Origin: Paraburkholderia sp. BL9I2N2
GTDB taxonomy: Bacteria > Pseudomonadota > Gammaproteobacteria > Burkholderiales > Burkholderiaceae
Direction: 5' to 3'
DNA: 64,000 nucleotides
Assembly (NCBI RefSeq): GCF_004339745.1
Contig: NZ_SMGP01000004.1
Location: forward strand, 682,001 to 746,000
Both the position numbers and the translations under genes were made by a program. This document shows, in pieces, positions 26,074 to 34,800 of the stretch (the first letter of the stretch is position 1; every line of letters starts with the position of its first letter). The notes under the pieces are model-generated. The model was not told where the DNA came from. It ran no database searches and was given only the letters and a program-made list of their open reading frames with translations.

Positions 26074-28278
26074 TCAGTCTTTCGTTTTTAGCTTCTTGAC
26101 GTCCATTGGACGGCTTTTCATCGAACTGCGAAGGTCGGCATAGAGATGCTCGAACAGCCCCGCGATGCCACGCGCGCCGACCGTCAGCACATGCGACAGG
26201 CCGCGCAGGGGCGTGTCCTGCTGCCGTCCTTCCGCCCAGCCGGTCCAGGCGTCGGCGCGTGCAAAGGTAGTCTTGACGAACTCGTACTCCTGCTCGCGCG
26301 TCATCGCCGAGAAGCGCAGGCCCACGCGGCCTGGCGCGGTGAAGCCGACGGTCGCGGGGAACGCGTATTCCTCGTCGCCGCGAAAGAGGGAGACGGTTAC
26401 GCGTTCGTGCATCGGCACCTGGATCGCGGCGGGCAGCGCCACGCCGACGCCGCCTTCCGAGTAGTCGATGGTTTCGCAGGCGAGCGTGCGGCCGGTCGAG
26501 AACTTCAGCATCACGGGCATCTGCATCGCCACGCGGTGCACCGCGCGAATCTGCCGGCGCTCGCTCGCGGCGGCCACGCTCGCGCCGAGAATCAGCATGT
26601 TGTACGTGGTCCAGCCGAGGTTGAGGATCGTGGTCTGCACCACGCTGCGCACATGCCAGTTGAAGTAGATGTGCACGACGCCCACGCAGAAGCCGATCAG
26701 GTTCAGCAACAGCAGGAACAGATAGGGCCGCGAGATTGCCCAGTCGAAATAGTTCTTCTCGATCTGGCCGCCCTTGGCCGTCACGTTGAACTTGCCGAGC
26801 TTCGGGTTGATCAGCGCGAGCAGCGTCGGCGCGGTGATGTACGAGGCCAGCACCGATTCATACACTTCGGCCCAGAACGAATGGCGGAACGAACGCTGCA
26901 TGCGCGAGTTGGTGATGCTCGCGTGCATCATGTGCGGCAGCGCGTAGATCGCGATCGTGCTGGCGGCGGCTTCGATCACGTGCGCGCCGAAGAACAGATA
27001 CGACAGCGGCGCGGTCAGGAACACCAGACGCGGGATGCCGTAGAAGAAGTGCATCATCGCGTTCAGATAGCACAGGCGCTGGCCGATTTTCAGGCCCTTG
27101 CCGGTGAGCGGATTGTCGATCCGGAAAATCTGCGTCATGCCGCGTGCCCAGCGAATCCGCTGGCCGATGTGGCCGGAGAGACTTTCCGTGGCCAGCCCCG
27201 CGGCTTGCGGAATAGCCAGATACGCGGTGGTGTAGCCTAGACGGTGCAGCTTGAGCGCGGTGTGTGCGTCTTCGGTCACAGTCTCGACCGCGATGCCGCC
27301 GATCTCCTCGACCATGGTCCGGCGCAGCAACGCGCACGAGCCGCAGAAGAACGTGGCGTTCCACAGATCGTTGCCGTCCTGCACGAGGCCGTAGAACAGT
27401 TCGCCTTCGTTCGGCACCTTGCGGAAGGTGCCGAGATTGCGCTCGAATGGGTCCGCGGAAAAGAAATGGTGCGGCGTTTGCAGCATCGACAGCAGCTTGT
27501 CGCGCAGGAACCAGCCGAGGCCGATCTGCAGGAACGAGCGGGTCGGAATGTGATCGCAGTCGAAGATGGCGAGGTATTCGCCGCTGGTGATCTTCAGCGC
27601 TTCGTTGATGTTGCCGGCCTTGGCGTGGCGATTGTGCGTGCGGATCGTCCAGTTGACGCCGACCTCTTCGCAGAACGCCTTGAACTCGGGGCGGCGGCCG
27701 TCGTCGAGCACGTGGATCGAGATCTTCTCGGCCGGATAGTCGAGCGCGAGCGCGGCGTAGATGGTCGGCTTCACCACCGAGAGCGGCTCGTTGTAGGTCG
27801 GAATGAACACGTCGACGGTCGGCCATTGGTCGCGCGAGGCGGGCAGCGGCATCGGCGTGCGCTTGAGCGGCCAGGCGGTCTGGAAGTAGCCGAGCAGCAG
27901 CACGATGGTCGAATAGACTTCGGCGGCCACCAGCAGCAGGCCCCAGCCGGCGTCGAGCGGATGTTCCCAGTACGTGGTCGCGGTCAGCCGCCAGTACATA
28001 TAGCGGCCCGAGGTCACCACCGACAGCATGATCATCACCATCGTCGCGTACCGGCCTTGCAGGCGGCGGAACATCAGCGCGGTCACGAAGCAGCAGGTCG
28101 CGAACGTCAACTGTTCGTAGAAGGCGAGCGGCACGGTGAACACGAAGTACAGCATCACCAGCGCGAACAGCGTGACGAGTCCGGTGACGATGCGGCTGTT
28201 CCAGAAACGCGCGTCGACGAAGCGTTCGAGCCGCGAAGGCTCGGCGGGCTCGAGACCCGGCGATGGAGTCGTGCTCAT
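26074..28278 (-). CDS. bcsA: Cellulose synthase catalytic subunit BcsA
   Basis: 734-residue inner-membrane GT2 synthase that polymerises glucose from UDP-glucose and threads the chain out. The ATG at 28278 overlaps the bcsQ stop. Four N-terminal helices precede the GT2 domain, with 'DVFIPTYNEP', 'HVLDDGRRPEF', 'AIFDCDHIPTRSF', 'FFCGSCALLRR', 'VTEDAHTALKLHRLGY' (TED) and 'GQRIRWARGM' (QxxRW); all catalytic motifs are intact. After the last helices a PilZ domain begins at 'ERRQIRAVHRVAMQMP' (the R-x-x-x-R cyclic-di-GMP arginines) and continues 'TIDYSEGGVGVAL' (D-x-S-x-x-G). Cyclic di-GMP should therefore activate it. It is central in a bcsD-P-Q-A-B-Z-C operon. Confidence 0.97.
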   Translation of the reverse strand: MSTTPSPGLEPAEPSRLERFVDARFWNSRIVTGLVTLFALVMLYFVFTVPLAFYEQLTFATCCFVTALMFRRLQGRYATMVMIMLSVVTSGRYMYWRLTATTYWEHPLDAGWGLLLVAAEVYSTIVLLLGYFQTAWPLKRTPMPLPASRDQWPTVDVFIPTYNEPLSVVKPTIYAALALDYPAEKISIHVLDDGRRPEFKAFCEEVGVNWTIRTHNRHAKAGNINEALKITSGEYLAIFDCDHIPTRSFLQIGLGWFLRDKLLSMLQTPHHFFSADPFERNLGTFRKVPNEGELFYGLVQDGNDLWNATFFCGSCALLRRTMVEEIGGIAVETVTEDAHTALKLHRLGYTTAYLAIPQAAGLATESLSGHIGQRIRWARGMTQIFRIDNPLTGKGLKIGQRLCYLNAMMHFFYGIPRLVFLTAPLSYLFFGAHVIEAAASTIAIYALPHMMHASITNSRMQRSFRHSFWAEVYESVLASYITAPTLLALINPKLGKFNVTAKGGQIEKNYFDWAISRPYLFLLLLNLIGFCVGVVHIYFNWHVRSVVQTTILNLGWTTYNMLILGASVAAASERRQIRAVHRVAMQMPVMLKFSTGRTLACETIDYSEGGVGVALPAAIQVPMHERVTVSLFRGDEEYAFPATVGFTAPGRVGLRFSAMTREQEYEFVKTTFARADAWTGWAEGRQQDTPLRGLSHVLTVGARGIAGLFEHLYADLRSSMKSRPMDVKKLKTKD

Positions 28279-29063
28279 GCGACGTTCCTCGGCGAGACGG
28301 CGATCGCGTCGAGCGCCGCCAGCAGCCACGCGCCACATGATTTGAAATCGGCGGCCGCCTGGCTGAGTGGATCGTAGTGAATCAGCGTGGTGTCGCACGC
28401 GAGCGCTTCGCTCACGCCTTCGTCGAGATGGATCACGCCCGGGAACAGCTTCGCGCCGAGCATCTGGCGCAGCACCTTGAGGACGTCCTTGGTCAGTTGG
28501 CGCGACTGGTCGATCTGGTTGATCACATAGCCTTCGCCGCCGAACTCCGCGCGCGGCGCCGCGTAGGTTTCGATCAGCCGCTCCATCTGCGGAATCGCGG
28601 CGTACGACGCGGCGTCCGCGAGCACGACGTTCAGCGTGAAGGTGGCCGCGCACAAGGCGGTGCGGACATAGGCGGACGAACCCGGCGGCGTGTCGATGAT
28701 CACGATGTCGGATGCATCGAGGCGCAGGTTCTGCAACGACTGCGCGAGCCAGCGCGGCTCCTGGTCGATATGCGCTTCGAAGCGGCGGCGGTCGTCTTCG
28801 AGCAACGCGCCGTACGGCAGCACGGTCACGCCGTCGACGCCGTCGAACATCACCGATTGCCACGGGTCGCCCGTCAGCGTGGCGCGCGACAAACCGTCGA
28901 TGCTGTCGAGCGGCACGCCGAAGTGCAGACGCAGCGCGTTCTGCGGGTCGAGGTCGAGCGCGATCACGCGCCGGCCGCCGGCGGCCAGCACGGAAGCGAG
29001 ATTGGCGGCGAGGGTGGTCTTGCCGACCCCGCCTTTGGCGGACACCACCGCGATGACTTTCAT
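28275..29063 (-). CDS. bcsQ: Cellulose biosynthesis ParA/MinD-like ATPase BcsQ
   Basis: 262-residue SIMIBI ATPase that localises or assembles the cellulose secretion complex, often at the pole. The ATG at 29063 gives MKVIAVVSAKGGVGKTTLAANL with the deviant Walker A (K-G-G-V-G-K-T-T), later 'VIALDLDPQNAL' (A' motif) and 'IVIIDTPPGSSAYVRTAL' (Walker B). The start overlaps the bcsP stop (ATGA) and its stop overlaps the bcsA start, so translation is coupled along bcsP-Q-A. Length is normal (about 250-265). In E. coli BcsQ works with BcsR; here the BcsR-like region is the N-terminus of BcsP. Confidence 0.95.
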   Translation of the reverse strand: MKVIAVVSAKGGVGKTTLAANLASVLAAGGRRVIALDLDPQNALRLHFGVPLDSIDGLSRATLTGDPWQSVMFDGVDGVTVLPYGALLEDDRRRFEAHIDQEPRWLAQSLQNLRLDASDIVIIDTPPGSSAYVRTALCAATFTLNVVLADAASYAAIPQMERLIETYAAPRAEFGGEGYVINQIDQSRQLTKDVLKVLRQMLGAKLFPGVIHLDEGVSEALACDTTLIHYDPLSQAAADFKSCGAWLLAALDAIAVSPRNVA

Positions 29064-29938
29064 GAGCGACGAGGGCCGTTGATCAGCCACGAGTTGGAGG
29101 TGGCGGGCGTGGCGGCGCGCGCGGCGCCGGCCGGTGCTGCGGTGGGTTGAGCGGGTGTGCCGCGCAGGCGGTCGAAGACCGCTTGCAACGGCGCGGATTC
29201 ACCACGGGTCGCGGCCGCTTGCGGCGGCGGAGGTGCGGATGCGGGTTCCGGCGCGAAGAGCTTGCCGAGGATCGAAGCGGGTTGCGTTGGCGCGGCGGGT
29301 GCGGTTGGTGCAATCGGCGCAGGCGTGGTCGTGGTGGTGTAAGCACGCGCCGGCGCCGGAGTTTGAGTCCAACTCGGCGCGGTGGACGAAACCGTTTGCA
29401 TCACTGGCGGCCGTAAAGGAATGGCGGCGGCCTGGACGGCTTGAGGCGCGGAAGCGACCGGCGCAGTCTGAGCCGGAGCAACAGCCGGCGCGGCTTGTGC
29501 GGCCACCGGCGCGACGCCTTCCACTCGGGCGGCGCCGACTGCCGCTTGCGACGTAGCGTCATCTTTCGATTCGAGCTCGCCAAAGCGCGACGCGCCTTTC
29601 GGCGCGGTCGCCGGCGCGGCCACGGCAACCGGCGGAATGTCTCGCCGATGCGAACGGGTGAACAGCGGCGCTTTCGCGCGCGTCACGGAGGCCGCATCTT
29701 TTGGCGTGGTGTCCTGACGATCGACGGCGACCGGCGCCTCGACCGTGAGCGGCTGAGGCTTGGCCTCGCGACGCTGCCCGATTGCGGGAATCGTCGGCTG
29801 GGTCAGATCGAGCGTCACTAGTAGCGGCCAGCGGGTGCGCGCCGAACGCGCTTCGTTTTCGCGGCCGATTTCCTGGTACGCGCTGGCGTCACCGCCAAAA
29901 TGATCGAAAAGTTTTTCGATGTCGCTCGATGAGCTCAT
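29060..29938 (-). CDS. bcsP: Cellulose biosynthesis protein BcsP
   Basis: 292-residue cytosolic protein. The first 45 residues, MSSSSDIEKLFDHFGGDASAY then QEIGRENEARSARTRWPLL, match the BcsR/BcsP pattern (Y-Q-E-I-x-R-E-N-E ... R-W-P-L-L). A disordered Ala/Pro/Thr-rich middle follows (about 60-250, with runs such as TTTTTPAPIAPTAPAAP), then a short C-terminal motif 'PLQAVFDRLRGTPAQP ... SNSWLINGPRRS'. BcsP is known mainly from beta-proteobacterial cellulose operons containing bcsD. I infer a scaffold role comparable to the proline-rich CcpAx/BcsH partner of BcsD in acetic acid bacteria. It overlaps bcsQ by 4 bp and lies 204 bp after bcsD. Confidence 0.85.
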   Translation of the reverse strand: MSSSSDIEKLFDHFGGDASAYQEIGRENEARSARTRWPLLVTLDLTQPTIPAIGQRREAKPQPLTVEAPVAVDRQDTTPKDAASVTRAKAPLFTRSHRRDIPPVAVAAPATAPKGASRFGELESKDDATSQAAVGAARVEGVAPVAAQAAPAVAPAQTAPVASAPQAVQAAAIPLRPPVMQTVSSTAPSWTQTPAPARAYTTTTTPAPIAPTAPAAPTQPASILGKLFAPEPASAPPPPQAAATRGESAPLQAVFDRLRGTPAQPTAAPAGAARAATPATSNSWLINGPRRS

Positions 29939-30142
29939 AGTGCCGCCGTCTTGTTCATGCCTACCCTTGCCCCGATCCCGACTTGCGTTCGCGGCCCTGA
30001 AACGCTGGTCCTGCCTGTTCCGCTACTTCACTGCTACTTCACGCGCACCGGTCTGGCGCGTTTCTCTACGGCTCATTGCTACTGTGTCCATTCACAAACG
30101 CGGCCCACCAATCCAGGCCACATGTTCATCAACGTGCGGCAT

Positions 30143-30598
30143 TCAAACAGGATGACGTCCCAGACGGAACTCGATTGCGGTGTCCTCGCTGTACCCACTC
30201 GTTTGCGCGACCGACAAGCCTTGCGCGCCCAACGCGCTCAACCAGGTCTGATACACGCCTTCGAGAAACGCCGGCGTCCATGCAAGCGCCGTGCCGCCGA
30301 ATGCCTGCAACGGCGCGCAGTAGTGAACGATGCGCAGTGATTCGGGTTCGTCCGCCAATTCGACGTAGCCCCAATCCATCTCATGCCAATACAGGTTCAA
30401 GGTTCGCGCGAGTTCGGCGGTGGAGTCGCAGGCGGGCAGCGGATGCGCCGCCGCAAACCGGCTGCCGACGCGATGCATCAATTGGCGCAATTCGTCGCGG
30501 CCTATCTGCGCTTCGAATTCGGTGGCCAAGGCGGTCAGCATGCCGCGCCACTGCGGCGAGATTTGGCGTTCCAGCAGGTAATCGAGAATTGGGACCAT
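30143..30598 (-). CDS. bcsD: Cellulose synthase subunit BcsD
   Basis: 151-residue cytosolic protein of the BcsD (AxCesD) family, which forms octameric rings and helps order several synthase complexes so that glucan chains bundle into fibrils. It begins MVPILDYLLERQISPQWRGM and has the typical 'ELRQLMHRVGSRFAAAHPLP' and 'YWHEMDWGYVELADEPESLRIVHYCAPL' core, ending in a C-terminal helix region 'FLEGVYQTWLSALGAQGLSV'. Length fits the family (about 155). It is the first gene of the leftward cluster, separated from bcsP by 204 bp in which I see no other gene. Its presence points to ordered, more crystalline cellulose. Confidence 0.88.
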   Translation of the reverse strand: MVPILDYLLERQISPQWRGMLTALATEFEAQIGRDELRQLMHRVGSRFAAAHPLPACDSTAELARTLNLYWHEMDWGYVELADEPESLRIVHYCAPLQAFGGTALAWTPAFLEGVYQTWLSALGAQGLSVAQTSGYSEDTAIEFRLGRHPV

Positions 30599-31154
30599 GT
30601 TTTCCGGGGAATGGCCGTTGCTTCAGCCGCATAAAAAGTCGGAGGCCCACGGCCGGATGCAAGGAAAAAGTGTTGCGGGAAATCGCGTATTGCACGCGGC
30701 CTAGGTTAGTTTTACCGGGTTGTCTAGTCTGTCCACCACACTTCGAAGCAGTCTACTTAAGACATTAACTTTTAGCCACTTTCCATTCGTCTGTCTATAC
30801 GCGCAATCGATTGCGATGGATGATTTTCGATTAAGTAATTTTTGCTGCTTGATTCGCCGGTTGGCTTATCCAGCGTGGATGTCCGGTAAGAATGCTTCGG
30901 TCGTGACTCTATTAACGGCGCGTTTCCGCAGTTGATTTAACGCCTTCGTTTCGTGATAAATGCAACGCTTGGCGATTGCACGCAAGCAACGGGATCACTG
31001 CCCGTCGGTAAGTCTTTCTAAATCTTTCGCGGTTCTTGCGTGCCCATTTTTTGCCCGAGCCGCTAAGCTTGCGAACTTGCAGCGGGTTGCACACAGAAAA
31101 AGCACGTGCGTACGTGGCGCATGTTCACGATGCCGTTTGATTCAATTCACTTCA
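30599..31154. promoter_or_regulatory. AT-richer divergent region between bcsD and GGDEF gene
   Basis: About 556 bp with no convincing gene. From about 30700 to 30960 the sequence is visibly richer in A and T than its surroundings. It contains the 14-bp perfect palindrome CGCAATCGATTGCG at 30802-30815. This is the natural place for the promoters of the leftward bcs operon and the rightward cyclase gene. I looked for a GEMM cyclic-di-GMP riboswitch core and did not see one. The palindrome could bind a dimeric regulator; which one is unknown. Confidence 0.5.
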
Positions 31155-32300
31155 ATGCTCAATCCACTCAGTATTCTTCTGGTCACCGTGTTGTCGAGCG
31201 CCATGGCGATGGCCGTGCTCGGCTCGTTGTGGCGTGCGGCGATTCCCGGCGTCGGTTACTGGATCTCGGCCAACGCGATCGCGATCGTCGCGCTGCTCGC
31301 TTTCGCCTTGCAAGGCCATGCGTCGCGCTGGCTGACTTTTGTGGCGTCCAACGTGTTGCTGGCGGCTTCGCTGCTGCTGGTGGTCGAAGGTTGTTTGCGC
31401 TTTCTGGGGCGCCGCGCGCGACCGTGGCCGGCTTACGCCGGACTCGTCGTCGTCCTGTTCGGCATCTCGTACTGGACCTTCGCCGCGCCGAACTTCAACG
31501 CGCGCGTCGCACTGGTGTCGGCATTTCATGCGGGCCTCTACGCCGCGCTTGCCGTGATCATGCTGCGCGGCCGTCCTGCGAACCGGCCGCGCTACAGCTA
31601 CTACTTCCTCGCGGTGGCAGGCGTCCTGCTATGTGCCGGGCATACTTCGCGCGGGCTCATGTACGGCTTCGGTTTGCTGACGCAGACCGGGCTCCTGCAA
31701 GTGTCGCCGTCCAACATCGTATTTCTTGCGCTCGGCATTCTTGCGCCGCCCTGTCTTTCGATCGGCGTGGTGATGCTGGCACACGACCGCCTCGCCGAAC
31801 GGCTCGAACGGCTCGCCAATGTCGACGACCTGACCGGCGCACTGTCGCGCCGCGCGTTTCTCGCGATCGGCGACGCGCTGCTGAACGCGTCGCTGCGGAC
31901 CCGCTCGCCGGTGGCACTGGCGATCATCGACATCGACTCGTTCAAGGCGGTCAACGACAACTTCGGCCACGCCGCCGGCGACCAGGTGCTGAACCACTTC
32001 GCCACGTTCGTCGCCCGCAACCTGCGGGTCGGCGATGTGTTCGGCCGGCTGGGCGGCGAGGAATTCGGCGTGCTATGCCCGGCCACCGGCACCGCCGAAG
32101 CGGTGAAACTGCTCGACCGCCTGCGGGCCCGGCTCGCCGGGGCCGCGCCGGACGAGTTGCCGCGTGGGCTGCGCTACACCTTCAGCGTCGGCGTGGACCA
32201 GTTGCGGCGCGATGAATCGCTCGCTCAACTGATGGCGCGCGCGGACGGCGCGCTGTATGCCGCCAAGGCGTCGGGTCGCAATCGCGTGATGGCGGCGTAG
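31155..32300 (+). CDS. Membrane GGDEF diguanylate cyclase
   Basis: 381-residue cyclic-di-GMP synthase. The ATG at 31155 is chosen because MLNPLSILLVTVLSSAMAMA opens directly into the first membrane helix; upstream residues are basic and not family-like. Six to seven hydrophobic helices fill residues 5-205 and form a membrane sensor; then a short coil 'HDRLAERLERLANVDDLTGALSRRAFL' leads into the GGDEF domain. The active motif GGEEF is near residue 300 and is preceded by RVGD, an intact inhibitory site. 'IIDIDSFKAVNDNFGH' holds the metal Asp. It is divergent from bcsD across 556 bp, so it is a likely local source of the BcsA activator. Confidence 0.93.
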   Translation: MLNPLSILLVTVLSSAMAMAVLGSLWRAAIPGVGYWISANAIAIVALLAFALQGHASRWLTFVASNVLLAASLLLVVEGCLRFLGRRARPWPAYAGLVVVLFGISYWTFAAPNFNARVALVSAFHAGLYAALAVIMLRGRPANRPRYSYYFLAVAGVLLCAGHTSRGLMYGFGLLTQTGLLQVSPSNIVFLALGILAPPCLSIGVVMLAHDRLAERLERLANVDDLTGALSRRAFLAIGDALLNASLRTRSPVALAIIDIDSFKAVNDNFGHAAGDQVLNHFATFVARNLRVGDVFGRLGGEEFGVLCPATGTAEAVKLLDRLRARLAGAAPDELPRGLRYTFSVGVDQLRRDESLAQLMARADGALYAAKASGRNRVMAA

Positions 32301-32418
32301 GGCGGAGGGGCCGGGAACGACAATCTTCGTTCTATTTGTGTGGAAGGCATAAATATTTATCAGACATTTGCCGATATCCATTGGCAGAGTGACCGGAACC
32401 AGCCTGATACCTATCAAT

Positions 32419-34752
32419 ATGCTTTCCAGCTCAACGCAGCACCCGTCCGACACCGGTTTGCGCGATCGCTTCCACCGGCGCTCGCTCGAACATCAGCGTC
32501 CGCTGTCCACCATGACCATGGCGTTCACCGTGGTCGCGTTCCTGTGCTTCATCGGGGCGCGCAATCTCGTCGACGGCCCGGCCGCGCCGCTCGCCTACCG
32601 GCTCGCGTGCGCGCTGCTGCTCGGCTTGCTCGTGCTGGCGATTCCGCGCACAAAGTCGACGTGGACCTTCGGCTTCATCGGCGTCGCTTACTCGCAGGTG
32701 CTGCTGGTGGGACTCGCGGTGAACATCGCCGGTGTCGCGCAGCCGCTGCTGTGGACGCTGCCCGCCATGGTCGTGATCCCGATCTGCGCCGCGCCACTGT
32801 GGCTCACGCCCGCCCACTTCATCACCGGCAGCGTGCTCTTCTATACGACGGCGTTCGCGCTGCTGTTCGGCGCGCCGCTGCCGCATGACGTCGATACCGT
32901 CGTGTGGATGTGGATCGCGGCGATCGGCGTGCCGACTTCCGCGGTGTTTCATTTCGGCTTCTACCGGTTTCGCCGCAACCACTTTCTGCTGGAGAGCCAG
33001 CTCGCGCAACTCGCCGCGACCGACCCGCTGACCGGCCTGCAAAACCGCCGTGCGTTCGTCAAGCAGGCCGAGCGCCGCCTCGACACCGTCACGCCGGATA
33101 CGCGGATCAGCGCGATCTTTCTCGACATCGACAACTTCAAATCCTTGAACGACCGCTTCGGCCATGCGATTGGCGACCACGCGCTCTACCAGGTCGCCCA
33201 GGTGCTGATGGAAGAGATTTCGGCGGACGACAGCGTGAGCCGGATCGGCGGCGAGGAATTCGCGCTGCTGCTGCGCGACAGCCTCACGGGCGCGCTTCAT
33301 GTGGCCGAACGGCTGCGCCATGCGATTGCCGCGATCGAGCGGCCGGACGGCCGTCTGACCGCGAGCTTCGGCGTGGCGGAGCACCGCAGCGGCGAAAACA
33401 TCATGGTGTTGCTCGATCGCGCCGACGAGGCTTTGCTGCGCGCCAAGCACTCGGGCAGAAACCGGGTGTGCGCCGAGCGCGCGCTGCCGCGCGAAGCGCT
33501 GCAACTGCTGGCCGACGACGGATCCGACGAGAGCGGGGCGGCAGTGCGGCGGCATCGCTGGGAGGAGTACTACCTCACGTCGCATTTCCAGCCGCTCTAC
33601 AGTTTGTCGCATCAGAAGCAGGTGGGCTTCGAGGCCTTGCTGCGCGGCGAACAGGACGACGGCACGCTGGTGCCGCCCGCGGTGCTGTTCGCGCCCAGGC
33701 CTTCGAGCGACGAAGGCGCGCTCGACCGCGCGAGTCACGTCGTGCATCTGGCCCACGCGCGCAAGTCGCTGCCGGACGACGCGTGGCTCTTCCTCAACAT
33801 TCTGCCGGCCACGTTCATTGCCGAAGGCTACGCCGATCAACTGGCGAAGATCGTGCGGGCCGTGGGGCTCGAACCTGAACGCGTGATTCTGGAGATTCTC
33901 GAATCGCACGGCGGCAGCGTCGACGACATGTCGCGGGCGGCGGCGCTGTACCGCAAGCACGGCTTCCTGATCGCCGTCGACGATTTCGGCGCCGGCCAGT
34001 CGAATCTCGACCGCCTGTTCAGGATTCGCCCGGACCTCGTCAAGCTCGACGGCGAACTGATTCGCGCGACGGGCCACGGCACCGAGCAGCCGATTCTGCC
34101 CAAGCTCGTTTCGCTGCTGCACCTCGCGGGGATGCTGGTGGTCGTGGAAGGCGTGGAGACCACGGAGGAACTGATTCTCGCGGTGGAATCGAATGTGGAT
34201 TTCGCGCAGGGCTATCTTCTCGGGCGGCCGGCTAAGGAGATCGCGCCGCCGGAGTCGGTGCATCGGCGTATCGACGAAGCTTTCGATGTGATCGCCCAAG
34301 GGCGGGCGCATCAGTACGCGTTGTTCGAAACCGAAGTGGAGCCTTACCGGGTCGCCTTGCGGCTCGCTGCCGATGCGTTGCTGGCCGGCGTGGCCATGGA
34401 AGAGGCGTTCGCTTCGCTGGCGAGGTTCGAGCGCTGCATCAGCTGTTTCATCCTCGACGACTCGGGCAGGCAGATCGGTCATGAGGTGCAGGGGCCGGCC
34501 TGGAGCACGGACGGGGCGTCGCTGCAACCCGTGGCGAATCCGCGCGACGCGCGCTGGGATCATCGGCCGTATTTCCGCAATGCGGTGTTGTTGCCGGGCG
34601 TGGCGGTGTCGAGTAATCCCTATCTGTCGCTGGCCAGCGGCAGGCCGTGTATCGCCGTGACGCTGGCGCTGCAGTTCGCCGCCGAGCGATCCGTGATCGG
34701 CGTGGAACTGGACTGGTCGGCGTCGGGCTTGCCGTGGCCCGCGGGGGAATAG
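32419..34752 (+). CDS. GGDEF-EAL protein with membrane sensor and C-terminal domain
   Basis: 777-residue protein. Five or six membrane helices (about 30-190) precede a GGDEF domain with GGEEF near residue 276; the RxxD inhibitory site is replaced by S-A-D-D. The EAL domain (about 390-640) keeps the catalytic set: 'FEALLR', 'ILEILESHGG', 'IAVDDFGAGQSNLDRL', 'DLVKLDGELIR' and 'VVVEGVETTEEL', so phosphodiesterase activity is likely. After the EAL domain about 140 more residues ('CISCFILDDSGRQIGHE ... WDHRPYFRNAVLLPGVAVSSNPYLS') look like a PAS/Cache-type EAL-associated sensor as in YkuI. The ATG at 32419 has a poor ribosome site; an in-frame TTG lies at 32368. It follows the GGDEF gene by 118 bp. 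Confidence 0.9.
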   Translation: MLSSSTQHPSDTGLRDRFHRRSLEHQRPLSTMTMAFTVVAFLCFIGARNLVDGPAAPLAYRLACALLLGLLVLAIPRTKSTWTFGFIGVAYSQVLLVGLAVNIAGVAQPLLWTLPAMVVIPICAAPLWLTPAHFITGSVLFYTTAFALLFGAPLPHDVDTVVWMWIAAIGVPTSAVFHFGFYRFRRNHFLLESQLAQLAATDPLTGLQNRRAFVKQAERRLDTVTPDTRISAIFLDIDNFKSLNDRFGHAIGDHALYQVAQVLMEEISADDSVSRIGGEEFALLLRDSLTGALHVAERLRHAIAAIERPDGRLTASFGVAEHRSGENIMVLLDRADEALLRAKHSGRNRVCAERALPREALQLLADDGSDESGAAVRRHRWEEYYLTSHFQPLYSLSHQKQVGFEALLRGEQDDGTLVPPAVLFAPRPSSDEGALDRASHVVHLAHARKSLPDDAWLFLNILPATFIAEGYADQLAKIVRAVGLEPERVILEILESHGGSVDDMSRAAALYRKHGFLIAVDDFGAGQSNLDRLFRIRPDLVKLDGELIRATGHGTEQPILPKLVSLLHLAGMLVVVEGVETTEELILAVESNVDFAQGYLLGRPAKEIAPPESVHRRIDEAFDVIAQGRAHQYALFETEVEPYRVALRLAADALLAGVAMEEAFASLARFERCISCFILDDSGRQIGHEVQGPAWSTDGASLQPVANPRDARWDHRPYFRNAVLLPGVAVSSNPYLSLASGRPCIAVTLALQFAAERSVIGVELDWSASGLPWPAGE

Positions 34753-34800
34753 GGCGTTTCCCGCGCCGCGGCCCCGCGTGTTTCCGCTGAACGGATTCCT

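Noticed and set aside
30720..30935. 71-codon plus-strand frame in the AT-rich gap before the GGDEF gene
   Set aside because: No ribosome site, no family resemblance, unusual cysteine/serine-rich composition; better explained as promoter DNA.
30599..31154. Possible cyclic-di-GMP (GEMM) riboswitch upstream of the cyclase or bcs genes
   Set aside because: I looked for the conserved receptor core and the paired GNRA tetraloop and receptor arms and could not find them.
32431..34563. 710-codon minus-strand frame opposite the GGDEF-EAL gene
   Set aside because: Typical antisense frame with repetitive Arg/Gln/His composition; the plus strand has intact GGDEF and EAL motifs.
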